A program made the position numbers and the translations under genes. From Phylloscopus collybita (Eukaryota > Chordata > Aves > Passeriformes > Phylloscopidae), in the NCBI GenBank assembly GCA_027886175.1, contig JAJNNQ010000023.1, positions 8,449,001 to 8,513,000 of the forward strand: a stretch of DNA of 64,000 nucleotides. Direction: 5' to 3'. This document shows, piece by piece, positions 35,804-46,556 of the stretch. Within the stretch, counting starts at the first letter, position 1, and every line of letters begins with the position of its first letter. A model generated the notes under the pieces. The model was not told the DNA's origin. It was given only the letters and a program-made list of their open reading frames with translations, and made no database searches.

Positions 35804-36186
35804 GTTTTAAAACATGGCACCTTTTGGAATTTGTCTCTATAATATTTATTCTGGATATTTCATGTTGATTACCTTTTGGTTAATCTATATATTACCTTAC
35901 TAATTATGGTGGTACCAGATCAATTAAGTAGGATGAATTGTTGAAGTCCATCCACCTGTTGTGTTTTGCAGTTAACCTCAAGGGGTGACTAGTTCTACAG
36001 CTTTACTGAGAACTATTGGGGCTGGGATGTGCACCCACCTTAAAAGAGATAAATGGACTTTTTTGAAGTTCTGAGAACCTGAAGGGTTGAGTTTGCCAAA
36101 GGATACACAGAATCCCTTATCTCCTGTGTGGTTCCTCTCACCCCAAATGAGGGTGACAAATTCCAAAAGGTGCCACGTTTTAGAAC
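35804..36186. mobile_element. 383 bp element-like unit with 32 bp terminal inverted repeats
   Basis: The arms at 35804-35835 and 36155-36186 are inverted repeats matching at 30 of 32 positions; both differences are transitions. The similarity stops abruptly on both the inner and outer sides. The 319 bp between them is unique. The right arm is also half of a 26 bp imperfect palindrome (36169-36194, GGTGCCA...TGGCACC). The layout resembles a small nonautonomous DNA transposon, but no target-site duplication is evident. It could instead be two inverted copies of an old repeat. Confidence 0.55.
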
Positions 36187-36222
36187 ATGGCACCATGTTT
36201 ACCCAAGTTTTTCCTTATAAGG

Positions 36223-36554
36223 TGTTGCAGTTGAGATAGGCATGACACAATACTCCAAAGTTCATGCAGCAATAGCAAATATTGAGTGCAGCTTCCTTTC
36301 ATAAGGTGTTCAAAAAAACCTGTGGTTGGCATCAATTGGCTAAATTTGGTTACCACCCAGCTCACTGGCCATTAGCTTCCCATGTCCATGCTTGTCAGGG
36401 ATTGGCTGGCATTGTTTGAAATTAAATCTCCTGGCTTCTCAATGGCTTCCTCCTAGGGATGTTTACTTCTTTTCCCTAATGGCATAGACTTGTCGAGTTA
36501 TAATTAGGGTTATCTATGACTGTGAGGCTTCCAGGCCAGCTGTTAGCCACCACA
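36223..36554 (-). mobile_element. Solo ERV LTR (family C), 332 bp, with 6 bp TSD ATAAGG
   Basis: The element starts TGTTGCAGTTGAG and ends GCCACCACA. ATAAGG flanks it at 36217-36222 and 36555-36560. It is homologous to the element at 58401-58783: shared blocks include AGTTCATGCAGCA, CCACCCAGCTCACTGGCCA, GGATTGGCTGG and TGTTTACTT. Orientation is taken from that copy, which has a clear minus-strand AATAAA; here the signal has decayed. No internal region is present. Confidence 0.85.
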
Positions 36555-36560
36555 ATAAGG

Positions 36561-39500
36561 TGTTTTGGAGTATTATTAATATAGAGCTCAGTTTCTCCTC
36601 TGAACCTACAACTTACAGGACATCTCAGCATTGTTACAGCCTGATCTGTTTGCATGTGATAGTTGGATCCTTGGAATTCCCAGTCTAGAGTGGTTCCTCA
36701 CCCTTCTCCCAGTTTGATGTGGAATTGCCTACATCTTCCTTCATCAAGCTTTTCTTCTTCTTCCCTCCCTCTTGGAAAACATCCTTTATTTAATGAGGGC
36801 AGGAAGGCAGCTGCTCCCTGCTTTTAGTGAGCTGCCTTCCCTATGGGTCTACTTAAGCAGAGTCACAGGTAGAATTTAAGGGCTGAAAGTAAAAAGAATA
36901 ATTTATATTTCCAAATACAAATTTGGAATATATAAATTCTTCCAGGTCTGGGAGAGTCCCTAGTGAAACTCCTTCCCTTCTCCTTCCCATCCTTTTTTAC
37001 CAGTTGTGTGGCAAAGCAGATCTGCATGCCTGGGGACAAAGTGATGCCTCAGCAGCTCCATAGAAAAGGTGTTATCATATGCAGTATCTCATCCTGACCT
37101 GTCCTGTGGGGAGGTGTTGGGAAAGAGGGATACAAGTGGACTCTGCCTGGAAATGACAAGTTTTTCCACTTAAATTATTGTGTTTAATAATGGGTTTGCA
37201 TCCTCATTTAAAATTGGGAAAAATAGAGGCATTTCCCAAGCTCTTTAAATAATGTCATTTCTCTGAGGGGTGCACGACATGACTGATATGTGTGTATTTT
37301 CTTATAATTGAATCTTGGCTATATGGAGAAATACACAGATAAATAATTTAAGTTTCTTTTGTTTTCCTCCTTTTCTTCTCACTAATGAGAGAAGTTGTAG
37401 AGAAGGGAAGAGCTCCCTCAGTTAATTGATAATTTTCTAGCTGACAGTCACAACAAAGTCCCTGGTGTGAAATGCAGGGAGAAAAGAATCCTCAGTGAAA
37501 AGTAGAGAAATTATAATAGTAGAAATTACCAGTATTTTGCTGGAAAACTTGGCACTAGGATTTAGGGTCTCCAGTTTGTGTCTTAAAAAAAAAAAAAATC
37601 AAATCAAGTAATTATGGAGTATCTTGAATAAAAAACTGGAAAGAAAAAAGGATGCTGCAAGACTACTTCTGCCAGTTTTCCCAGGAAAATAAAGGAAAAT
37701 AAACCTGAACCTTTTGGACAAGTCCAGAACCAAATCATCAGATCACACTGCTTTAAGTAATGAGTTTAACCTCCAGGCATCCCTAGTGGGGTAAATATTT
37801 TGCTTTTTTGCTCTGTGAGCTGTTAAATTTTCAGATTTTTCCTATTCCCTGAAACATCATCAGTTTGGAATTCACCCAGTAAACCAAGAAATATCTTTCT
37901 GAGTGAGTTTGGAGGAATTCCCAGTTCACACTTAAATTATGGCAAATGGCGTAAAGAAAAAGGATTAGACACAGCAAGTTTCATGAGTACTGTATAGTTG
38001 TGGAGATGTTTTTATTTTCACTGCTAAAAATCCCACTTCTTATTCTGAGATCTATTAAGTATTTTCCTCTCATTATTTGCTGCGAATTTTAGTATGTTAG
38101 TATGACTTTGGATGATGGAGGTTATAGACAACATAATGCAGCTTGTACTTGTAGGACAGCTGATTTTATTGAGGTAAAAAATGTCCTGACTCCACAGTCC
38201 TGAAACTGGTACTTTAAACTTAATAACCAGGGGCTGAATTTTCTTTCTTTAGCTGTAATGTCACCTCCAGACCCTCACACAATGGCTTATTGTTACCCTT
38301 AAAATTCTAGAATCTAATATTACCCTTGCTTTTCCACCACCTTCCCTTTAAATTCACACATGGATTAAAGTGTTTAAATTCAGTGCAAATTTCCCCCCCT
38401 GGGATTGCACTGAGTGGTGATATTCAGTTACTGTATCTTGATGTCAGCCTGACTTTGGGGAATCTGCTCCCTCTCCATGCTTTGAATGCCCAACTCAGCT
38501 GTTTCCACAAGGATCTGAGGAGGAAATTTCACCTCCCATGCCTGGCTGCCACTGGGATTTCTCAGGAGATCTATAATACATGATGCAAGTTGCTGCAGTT
38601 TCGCCCCCTCCTTTCAGTTAATGGCTTTAATCCTTCTGGCTGGACTTCTGCAGAAAAAAATACCCACAAAAACCCTGTGTATCAGCACTTGGTAATTGCT
38701 AATGAATGAGTTATTTTTTAATTTTGTGCTGTAGGGACTATGATGAAAACACAAGTTACATTCCTGCATATGAATGACCAGTTATAATGTGATTTTGACC
38801 CTTGGAAAAAATGTAGTCACAGAGACTCAGCCTGCTGTGAGCAGCTAATTAGAGTTCAGAAACCATAATAAAGTATTTATTGAGTATTCTTTGAGCAAAT
38901 CACAGCACTAAAACAGCAGTTCACGCTTGAAAAGGACACTGTGTAATTTCACTCATTTAATGAATGAAAATCCAGATTATGCCTTGGAAAAATAGCTCAT
39001 TTTTTCTGAATATCAATCAAATTCTGTATGCCTCAAGACAGCAAAATTAAATCTCTTTCAACAAAAGATTAATTGCCATCTTAATGCAGTCACAGACATG
39101 ATGGATGTCATGCTTCAGGTATGAGATTTACAGAACTGGGCTTCTACTTTGCTGCATGGCTGGATAGGCTAAAGCCCAGCTGAGTTTATTTGAGAATTTT
39201 TTTGTGAATCTCAGAGTAAAGGCTCCAGAAAACAAACTGTCTTTATGTTCTACAATGTTTCTGTAGCATTGGAGAGCTTGTTCTGGTATTTCTGTGGAAG
39301 TCTACATTGGAGTTCCTTGCTCCTGGATAGAGAGGTGACAGGATGAAAGATAGTTTCTTACTTGTTTCTGTCCTGACTTGGAGCAGAAACTGGTAGTCAC
39401 TTAAAAAAAACCCCAAGAAATTGGCATCAAAAATTACAAAACTGAGTCATATTTTTGTAAAATTCAAAGTCTGAACATATTTCAGGATAAAATGCTACTT

Positions 39501-40349
39501 AAAGAGGGATTTTCTGGAAAGTAACATTGAGGTTTCCATCCTACAAACGTGATACCTGTAGGGAATAACCTCATGCCTGTCTAGAAAGAAGAAAAAAAGC
39601 CCTTAGGCTTTTTTGAGTACATCTTACTCAATAAAGTAAATAAGACTACTTAATATCCAGCTGCCTTAACTCCAGTCCACTTTTCTGTGCTGAAATCAAT
39701 CCCATTTCAGATATTGGGACTACTCCTGGTGCATTTTCAAGCACATGATGATGTGTCTGTGAAGGCAAGACATGAGTGAGGGAACTGCTCTGCCTGCTCA
39801 AATGCTGCTGAGCTGGGCATCTGACTTGACAAAGCTTTAATTTATTTAATTTTTTTTAAACAAATTATTACCTTGTGAAATTTAAGGGTTTTTTTCAGAA
39901 TTTCGGGACTCGAATCCAAAGGTGGTAGTAAGGTAAATTAAACTGTGAGATTTAAGAATGAGATTAAGTATTCTCAGAACAGCTTAAATAATGTAGGCCT
40001 GGGAATTCTGTTGAGAATTGATGCTGAAACACACTGATTTTAGCCTGAAAGATTTTTTGGTTGTTGATATGCCCTGGGACTTGTGGTGTTCTGGTTAGGT
40101 TTTTATTGTGAATGTGAGGGACCCATGCAGTTTCTGGGATTTTATTTAAATGTTAGTAAATATAAAAGAGGGATTTGCCAAACCTACTGTAAGACAGCCA
40201 AATGGACAGGAGATTCACCAACTTTTGCTTCAGTCAAGTCTGGTATCTGCAAACCAAGATTTCCCCAGTTGAGTCTGATTTGGAAGATATGCTGGGTATA
40301 GAAGGAGGTGTGGAGGTAACAAGCAGGATTTTGATAAACTGAAAGACAT
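36561..40349. other. Unique AT-rich sequence, no gene seen
   Basis: About 3.8 kb without recognised CR1, LTR or exon. Only short homopolymer runs, for example A-rich near 37585, are visible. Confidence 0.45.
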
Positions 40350-40394
40350 CAAGATGATCTTTAAGGTCTCTTTCAGCCCAAATCATTCTATAGG
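40350..40394 (+). mobile_element. Short CR1 3'-tail remnant
   Basis: About 45 bp matches the extreme CR1 3' end: ATGATCTTTAAGGTCTCTTT, then CAGCCCAAATCATTCTAT. It is too short for anything but identification by similarity to the other tails in this window, such as 12439-12467. Confidence 0.7.
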
Positions 40395-41066
40395 GTCAGG
40401 GGTTTTTTCTTTTACTACAGAATCAAATGTGCTGGAAAACCAACAAACTGTAAATTGTGAGCTGTGTGGGATAGCCAGATATACCAGTTCTGTAGGGATA
40501 TTAATTATAACATACAAATCCTGTTCAACAATCAGCAGTATCATTCTTAGAATTAAGAATATTAGACAGGAAATGTCTCAGGTAAAGGCTTGCAAAGGTT
40601 GTGCTGAGCTTCTTGGGGAAAAAAGCAGCTTGGAGTGAAGCTGAAGGGAGTGAGTCTTGAATTTGCCTTGAAGCTTTTTGTAGAACTCAGAATAGATTTG
40701 AGTAAATGTTTGGTAGAATATTTATTTTAAAAGGATATTTAAATATTTGGTTTTCATGCTGACAGCTGCTAATTTTTGCACTTCAAATTTCTCAAAGAAG
40801 CCCAAAATGAGGAACTGTTTTTTAAAGCACTGACTAATGTTTTCCTTACATAAAGTCTGAAGAGCTGAATGTTGTTATTAAGTGCCTACAAGCTGACAAC
40901 TTCAGTATCTGAAACCAGGGGCTTGTAAAATAAAACAGACATTTAATACTGAGAGGGAGAAAGAGAGGCCTATTTGCAAAATGCCAAGTCATGTTGCTTC
41001 ACATTCTGGCCAAATAAATAAACATCATCAAAACTGGGTGTGAGCAGTCAGCAGGTGTCTGGAGTG
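40395..41066. other. Unique spacer, nothing recognised
   Basis: About 670 bp with no coding or repeat signal. It ends with GTTG, the left target-site duplication of the next LTR. Confidence 0.5.
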
Positions 41067-41138
41067 GTTGTGATGCCTTTTTTGGGCTTACCTCAAAACA
41101 GAGGCCAGACAAAATTAAGATAATAAAAATAATTTATA

Positions 41139-41144
41139 TTTATT
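41139..41144 (-). promoter_or_regulatory. Polyadenylation signal of the outer family A LTR
   Basis: AATAAA on the minus strand, about 70 bases from the LTR 3' end. The 7615-8068 sibling has lost the exact hexamer at this place. Confidence 0.55.
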
Positions 41145-41529
41145 GAAGGGCCCTCAGGTACATTTAGGGCAGATGAAGCACCCCCAGGAGCTACACCCAA
41201 AAATGGATGATGGTTCCCGGGTTTTCATACTTTTCTAAGTTTGGTCCATTTGGGGGGACCAAAATCCAGATTGGCATATTGGGGGTTAATGTTCCAATTA
41301 CAGCTTCAGGTAATGGAGTAATTTACCCCAAGTTTGCTCTCCCCCAACTCACTTTTATTTACATTTCTTGGGGCCTGAGACAGTGAGGTGGCCTTGATTC
41401 CCAGGCCTAGAGAGGAATTGTTGTGTCTGACCAAAATGGGAAGACAGCAGCTAGCACTGTGTATGGAGCTTAGAGTAACACACTAAAGAATTGCAGGATT
41501 ACAAATATACGAAAAATACAAAAGCTAAA

Positions 41530-42202
41530 TGCTGGGGTGCATACCTGGTTCTGGCCCAGCTCAGTGGTCAGCTTGGGCTCCTGGCTGCTCTGATACGCTA
41601 CAGCAATACACTTCTGTGGGGTCTCAGTTCTCAGGCAGTTGGCTCACACTGTCATGGCTGTGGTAAAAAGAGGGGACTCTCGAGGCTTTCAGGAAACAGA
41701 GGTTTTATCTGGGGGGGTCAGAGGGTCCCCCAGCCTCAGCCTGGTGCCTCTAGGGAGAGACCCCAAGCCTGGGCTGCAGGGCGGTTTTGTACTACACAAT
41801 CTGGGGTGGGTACAAAATCATACAAACCAATAAAACAATCCAAACACTACATGCCAACTAAGTTACTTAAATTCTAACAAATCCAACACAGGTTTGGGAG
41901 TGGTCTCGGAAGAGTCCTGCCAAACTAGTGGCTAAAGCTCTTGGACCTTAAAGATAAGAATTCTATGATGGACAAAGGGAAAATTATGCATATCACAAGA
42001 ACGAAACAAGAAAGAACCAATAAAGAAGAGTCTTCAGGCAGGGGCTCTAGTTGCCTTAGAAACTCTTATCAAAACTATGAAAAGGATACATTCTAAAACA
42101 AAAGACCCTTTCAAAGTGTTCAAACTATACTAAACTTACAATGAAGAAACCTTGTACTATATTCATAACTAAAGCTTATAAATCATTTCTTGCAAACTCA
42201 CA
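41530..42202 (-). mobile_element. Nested solo ERV LTR, 673 bp, 6 bp TSD GCTAAA
   Basis: This LTR lies inside the family A LTR, near that element's U3 end. It begins TGCTGGGGTGC and ends AAACTCACA, and GCTAAA flanks it at 41524-41529 and 42203-42208. The minus orientation is suggested by the C/G-rich region followed on the minus strand by AGATAAAACC near 41705, like the TATA-type element of other LTRs here. It must be younger than its host LTR. The 6 bp duplication, against 4 bp for the host, shows that a different integrase class inserted it. Confidence 0.92.
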
Positions 42203-42226
42203 GCTAAAATCCTAAGGCATCAGTTG

Positions 42227-43309
42227 CTGCTTTCAATAGAGGTTTATCTGGACTAATGGGGTGCTCCTTGGCTGCTGCGTCTGGTCATGGGAGTGTGACA
42301 GCCACAGACTCCCAGGAAGGGTCACACTGAGAAGTTTCCTGATTGTAACTACAAATATAGTTCACCTGCAGTGAATCTAGGTGAGCCAGCTCTGGTCTGG
42401 CGTAATGAATTATTATTATTTCATCTCCCAGATTTCAGAAATTTGCTTGAGTAGCAGGGGTGTGGAAGTAAAGAATTCCCTGGCCTGGCCCAGAGAAAAC
42501 ATGAGTTCTGCAGTCTCTGGCTGCCTCCTTAGGAGCTCAAGTAGCTGAAAATTTTTCAGCTCTTCAGGCATCTCATTCAACCTCAAGCTGGTGGTCAGCT
42601 TTGCATACGGGGGAGTTCTTTGGTTTAGTTTGAACTGATTCTGGTTGAGAAAACAACAAGAGCTCTGGTGTCTGTGTGTCTTCCTCATCCTTCCCATGCC
42701 CTCTTGAGAGACAAGGGAGAGAGGGTCCTGAAAGCCAAGCAAATGTGGTAAATGACTCTGACTGAAACCTTCAGACTTGGATTTGATGCATGAAACCAAT
42801 TTACAAGTGAATATTCTTGTCTGTGATGGAAGAGGCAACCAAGTGTTGCACTTGTTCTTTCACACCTACAGCTCCTGTTTCTGCCAAGATATGTTTCCTT
42901 CATTTGTGCCCTTATTTAGCATGCTGTCCACCTACTATCTGCATTTCTATTATGTATTTTAAATGAGCAATAAAATAACCATTTACATAATGAATACACT
43001 TATATTGATATTATGTTATATAATTTAGAGATGGTGCTTAATTATGACTTGTTTATAATTAGGTCTCCTGCTATGCCAGCTAGCTTTTATGTTATTTATA
43101 AAGCTTCAGGAACATAGAAAAACGTGAGTATTTGAATGTGAAAATAATCTTTGATGTTGTTTAACCCTTTCATGCTAATTTCCATTTATCTTCAGGCTCC
43201 TCTTTTGCTGGGGAGAGTATTCATGGCAAACGGAGTATTTTTTTTTATGAGGATATAATGGCAAGAAACTGCTGCTGTTATCAATTTTAGTTTCGATTTA
43301 ATTGTTTAG
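42227..43309. other. Unique sequence, no supported gene
   Basis: About 1.1 kb. The longest frame is 140 codons on the minus strand (42416-42838). It has no recognisable domain, and I see no splice or promoter evidence for it. It could be a decayed repeat of unknown type. Confidence 0.45.
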
Positions 43310-43317
43310 TTGTTTCA

Positions 43318-43768
43318 GAGCAGGAGGTTGGAATGATAGGAGAAGGACAGTGAAGCTGAGGAAGAATCTGGAGAATGAGTCCTCTGAGGAGTGGCTGGGG
43401 AGCTGTGGGGGGCTCAGCCTGGAGAAAAGGAGGCTCAGGGGGGCTCTGCACAACCCCCTGCCAGAAGGGGACAGCCGGGGGGTTCAGGCTCTGCTCCCAG
43501 GGAATAGGGACAGGAGGGGAGGGAAGGCCTCAGGCTGGGCCAGGGGAGCCTCAGGTTGGACACCAGCAGGAATTTCTCCATGGAAAGGGTGGTCAGGCTT
43601 TGGCAGGGGCTGCCCAGGGAGGTTTGGAGTAGCCACGCCTGGAGGTGTCCAAGGAAGGCCAGGATGTGGCACTCAGTGCTCTGGGCTGGGGTCAAGGTGG
43701 GAATGGGCCACAGGTTTGACTTGTTGATCCTGGAAATCTTTTCCAGCCTTAATGATTCCGTGAATGTT
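43318..43768 (+). mobile_element. CR1 LINE 3' fragment
   Basis: CR1 3' sequence is clear from the GCTCAGCCTGGAGAAAAGGAGGC segment (about 43412) through the ATTTCTCCATGGAAAGGGTGGTCAGGC segment to a tail resembling CCTTAATGATTCCGTGAATG at about 43767. It is more GC-rich than its surroundings. The frames on both strands across it, up to 141 codons, come from the CR1 C-terminal region and its antisense. No intact protein remains. Confidence 0.88.
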
Positions 43769-45278
43769 TCAGGTATTTTGGTTTGGTTTTGTTTTATTTG
43801 GCATGAATAAAAAAGTAATACAATTTTTTCAGCACTTTATCACTTAAAAAAATTAAGACTGAAGTCTTAAGACTTGGAACATGTGTTCCAAAGAAATTTG
43901 GGCATCCAAGTATCTTCAAATTATTTTGACAATCCAGTTCATTTATTCTTCAAATGGAGATTTTGGCTTTAGAGATAACTGATACATTTGAATATCTCAC
44001 TGTTCTAAGAAATCACTCAAGAACGTTGCAGTGTGGTCTTCAGCCACAAACTGTGGTGGGAAGGGCAGTGGTTATGCTGAATATCAGAAAAGATGTTGTT
44101 GGTCCCATATTGGGAGTCTGAGATGTGCTAAGCTCCCCTGCTCCACCCATGGCTGGTGGTGAAGATGGTCCCTGTAAGATGTGCACATTCACAGAAAGTT
44201 GAGTTTGGGCTTGCATGGGGAAGTTAAGACCATTTTTGAAGAGCTCATAAACACAATCAACAATGAGAAATAAAGCACACCTTCAGGAACTGTTATCAAT
44301 GAAAAATGGCACTTTTTTAAAACTGGGAGGCAGCCACTTTGCACTGAAAATGTGAATTTCGTTTGCTTTGTCATGCAACATTCCTTCCCTTGGGGAAAAT
44401 GGCAATTCAGAAAACATATTTTGGAATTAATTGTGATCTGGCTCTGTAACTCCTCTAAAGTTTAATAAAGCAGGCTGGTCCCTCCAGGGTTCCTTTGGGA
44501 AAACTAAGACACTAAAATATGCAGTGTAATGTCTGTGACTTCTCTTACAAAGCTCTGTTCCTGCAAAGACAGACTAGGGGTGACACAGCTTGGAGAGCAC
44601 CTACCCATCTGGAGAGTGTGTTTCAGAATGGAGAGGGAAACATTTGGAAAGGTCTGCTCTCTGCATTCATTTTAGGTTAAAAATAATTCATGATGGATAA
44701 TATTGAAGGATTTTTAGATCATCTTACAGAATGGTTAATGGGCCTCCCTGTTTTAACAATCTCAAAAAATAGCAAATATTTATTAATGAATCAGGGCAGG
44801 ATGAAACAACTGAAGCAGCAGATTGCTCTAAATCCTAAAGAATTTTTCTTTATTTTTATTTCCAACTAATTAATTGGCTTTTGGATTATCCCAGTTAGTT
44901 TTCTGCTCCAGTGCAGAGCTGTATTTCAGAACAGTCTGGGCCCCTCGTATGGTGCAGACTGCCCTTTGCTTTCCATTATGTAATGTTTAGCTTATCTGTT
45001 ATAGCAACATAAATGCTTTTCTAATTTTGGGCTTTTTTGTTTGTTTTTTAATAGAACAGGTTTCACATTATTCTTTTATAATTATTGTTAATTTTCTACT
45101 AGGATGAGTCTTCAAACTGTCCTTTATTTGTCAATTGATTCACAAATATTCCTTCTTGAAAAATATACACTTTTTTCTTTCTTTCTTCTCTGTTTTTAAA
45201 ACCATATTAATGAAATAGAATAAGAAAACAGAATAATGAAAGGAAAATATATTTTGGGGTTTTGTTCTGCTTTGAAGC
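43769..45278. other. Unique sequence with a small palindrome
   Basis: About 1.5 kb without recognised repeats. It contains a perfect 14 bp palindrome AAGTCTTAAGACTT at 43862-43875, overlapping an 8+2+8 inverted repeat at 43853-43870. Nothing else is supported. Confidence 0.5.
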
Positions 45279-45395
45279 CCAGAATCAGAGAAGTGGTGGT
45301 TGTAAGGGGCCTCTGGAGATCTCTTATCAAACCTCTTACTCCAAGCTGGACTTCCAGGTCAGACAGGGTTTTGTCTAACAAATCTTGCATACCTG
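45279..45395 (-). mobile_element. CR1 LINE 3'-end remnant
   Basis: On the minus strand this is a decayed CR1 3' end. AGAATCAGAGAAGTGGTGG corresponds to the reversed tail, followed by the AAGGGGCCTCTGGAGATCTC segment matching the usual reversed AGGGACCTTTGAGATCATC region. It is well diverged, so this is one of the older CR1 copies here. Confidence 0.72.
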
Positions 45396-46494
45396 GAAAA
45401 GTTCAAGACATTCATAGCTGACATCTTAAGGCACTGAACATATTGTATTCTCTATATTTAGAGGTCTAGTTCCGTTCTTTATGAAGTATATAAATCCTAA
45501 TTGTTGCTTCTCTGCTTTTTCTACATAGAACTTGTTCAAATTCATTCACAGCAATAATGAAAGACTGAAAAGGAATATTGTCTGTAAGCTCATAGTGAAG
45601 GTTAGATTCCGAATGCTGCAGGAGAAAGACATTTTTATTCTGTTCTTGAAGTGGAAAGGATTTCTTCACTGTTAACTGAAGATCTGTATTTTGTTTCTAA
45701 GGCTTAAATTTGAATTTAAATTCAATAAAATCAACTTCTTTCTCTGCATAAACATGCTCTAGGGAATTATGACCAAAATCCACAGCTAAAATATGCCTAA
45801 TTTGGCAGCTTATTTATTGCTTTATTGATTAACATTCAGGCAACAACAGCAGTAGTGAAGCACTCCCTTCAGTTTTCCATCTCTTTACTCCTGTTTTTCT
45901 CTCTGTGGATTACCTTGTGTGTGATCAGTAGAAAATGTCAATCATTCTGATATCTGGTGTCTTAAGGAACAGAATCAGGATTTTAGGCTACTTAACTACT
46001 TCCAACTTACCTTTTCTATAACAACAACAACAACGAAAACCAACAACAGAGAAAAACAATCTTACTGTTTTGGTTTATTTGAAAGATTTTTTTGTTGTTA
46101 TTATTCATACAAAATATCAAGTGGATGGCACTTCAAAAAATAAAAGTATGAAAACAAACTGCTAGAAAAAAGTGCTGTTTTGAACAGGCTGTAAAGTTCT
46201 GAGTTGGTGCAGTTACATTGCAGGTATTGGTTCGAGTCAGCACATGTAAGAATTTATGTTGGATGTGTTCTCCATAGGAATAATTTCCAAGAACAGAAGA
46301 GGGCATTTGGTTAAAGCTAGTCACACTTGGTCTTGCATCCATCAGTCCAGAAAGAGAAGTTTGTAAAAACTTCTTCTTTTGAGAAGTTTGTAAAAAAAAA
46401 CTGGGAACAGAATAGATTGGGCATGTGAGGTGAAATTGTAATTTTTGGTCTCTTCTCTGTAGAACCATAATGCAACAAATTATATTTGGATATC

Positions 46495-46556
46495 ACAGAT
46501 ATAGACATAGATATAGACATAGATATAGATATAGATATAGGTATAAATAGATATAA
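46495..46556. repeat. (GATATA)n-type microsatellite with GACATA variants
   Basis: Imperfect hexamer repeats AGATAT and AGACAT over about 60 bp. One frame encodes alternating D and I, which explains a repetitive but meaningless open frame here. Confidence 0.93.

Larger units (their letters stand above)
41071..42222 (-). mobile_element. ERV LTR (family A) with a second LTR nested inside, 4 bp TSD GTTG
   Basis: The ends are TGATGCCTT and AAGGCATCA, a perfect 9 bp terminal inverted repeat, flanked by GTTG at 41067-41070 and 42223-42226. Its total length is 1152 bp. Removing the nested insert (41530-42202) and one copy of GCTAAA leaves 473 bp, close to the 454 bp sibling at 7615-8068. AATAAA on the minus strand is at 41139-41144. 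The two intact copies of this family both have 4 bp duplications, which supports an ERV1-like integrase (inference). Confidence 0.94.

Noticed and set aside
39901..39925. GGGACTCGAATCC resembling a tRNA T-arm
   Set aside because: No matching acceptor, D or anticodon arms on either strand at tRNA spacing.
42416..42838. 140-codon minus-strand frame with a leucine- and glutamate-rich C-terminal half
   Set aside because: No family recognised and no supporting gene structure. It could be tested with RNA reads, but I cannot support it as a gene.
43302..43727. 141-codon plus-strand frame
   Set aside because: It covers a CR1 3' fragment and is not a host gene.
46225..46245. GGTTCGAGTC resembling a tRNA T-loop
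   Set aside because: Flanking bases do not form the T stem, and no cloverleaf is apparent.
46354..46396. GAGAAGTTTGTAAAAA repeated with a 27 bp period
   Set aside because: Two short A-rich units only; too weak to call a distinct element.
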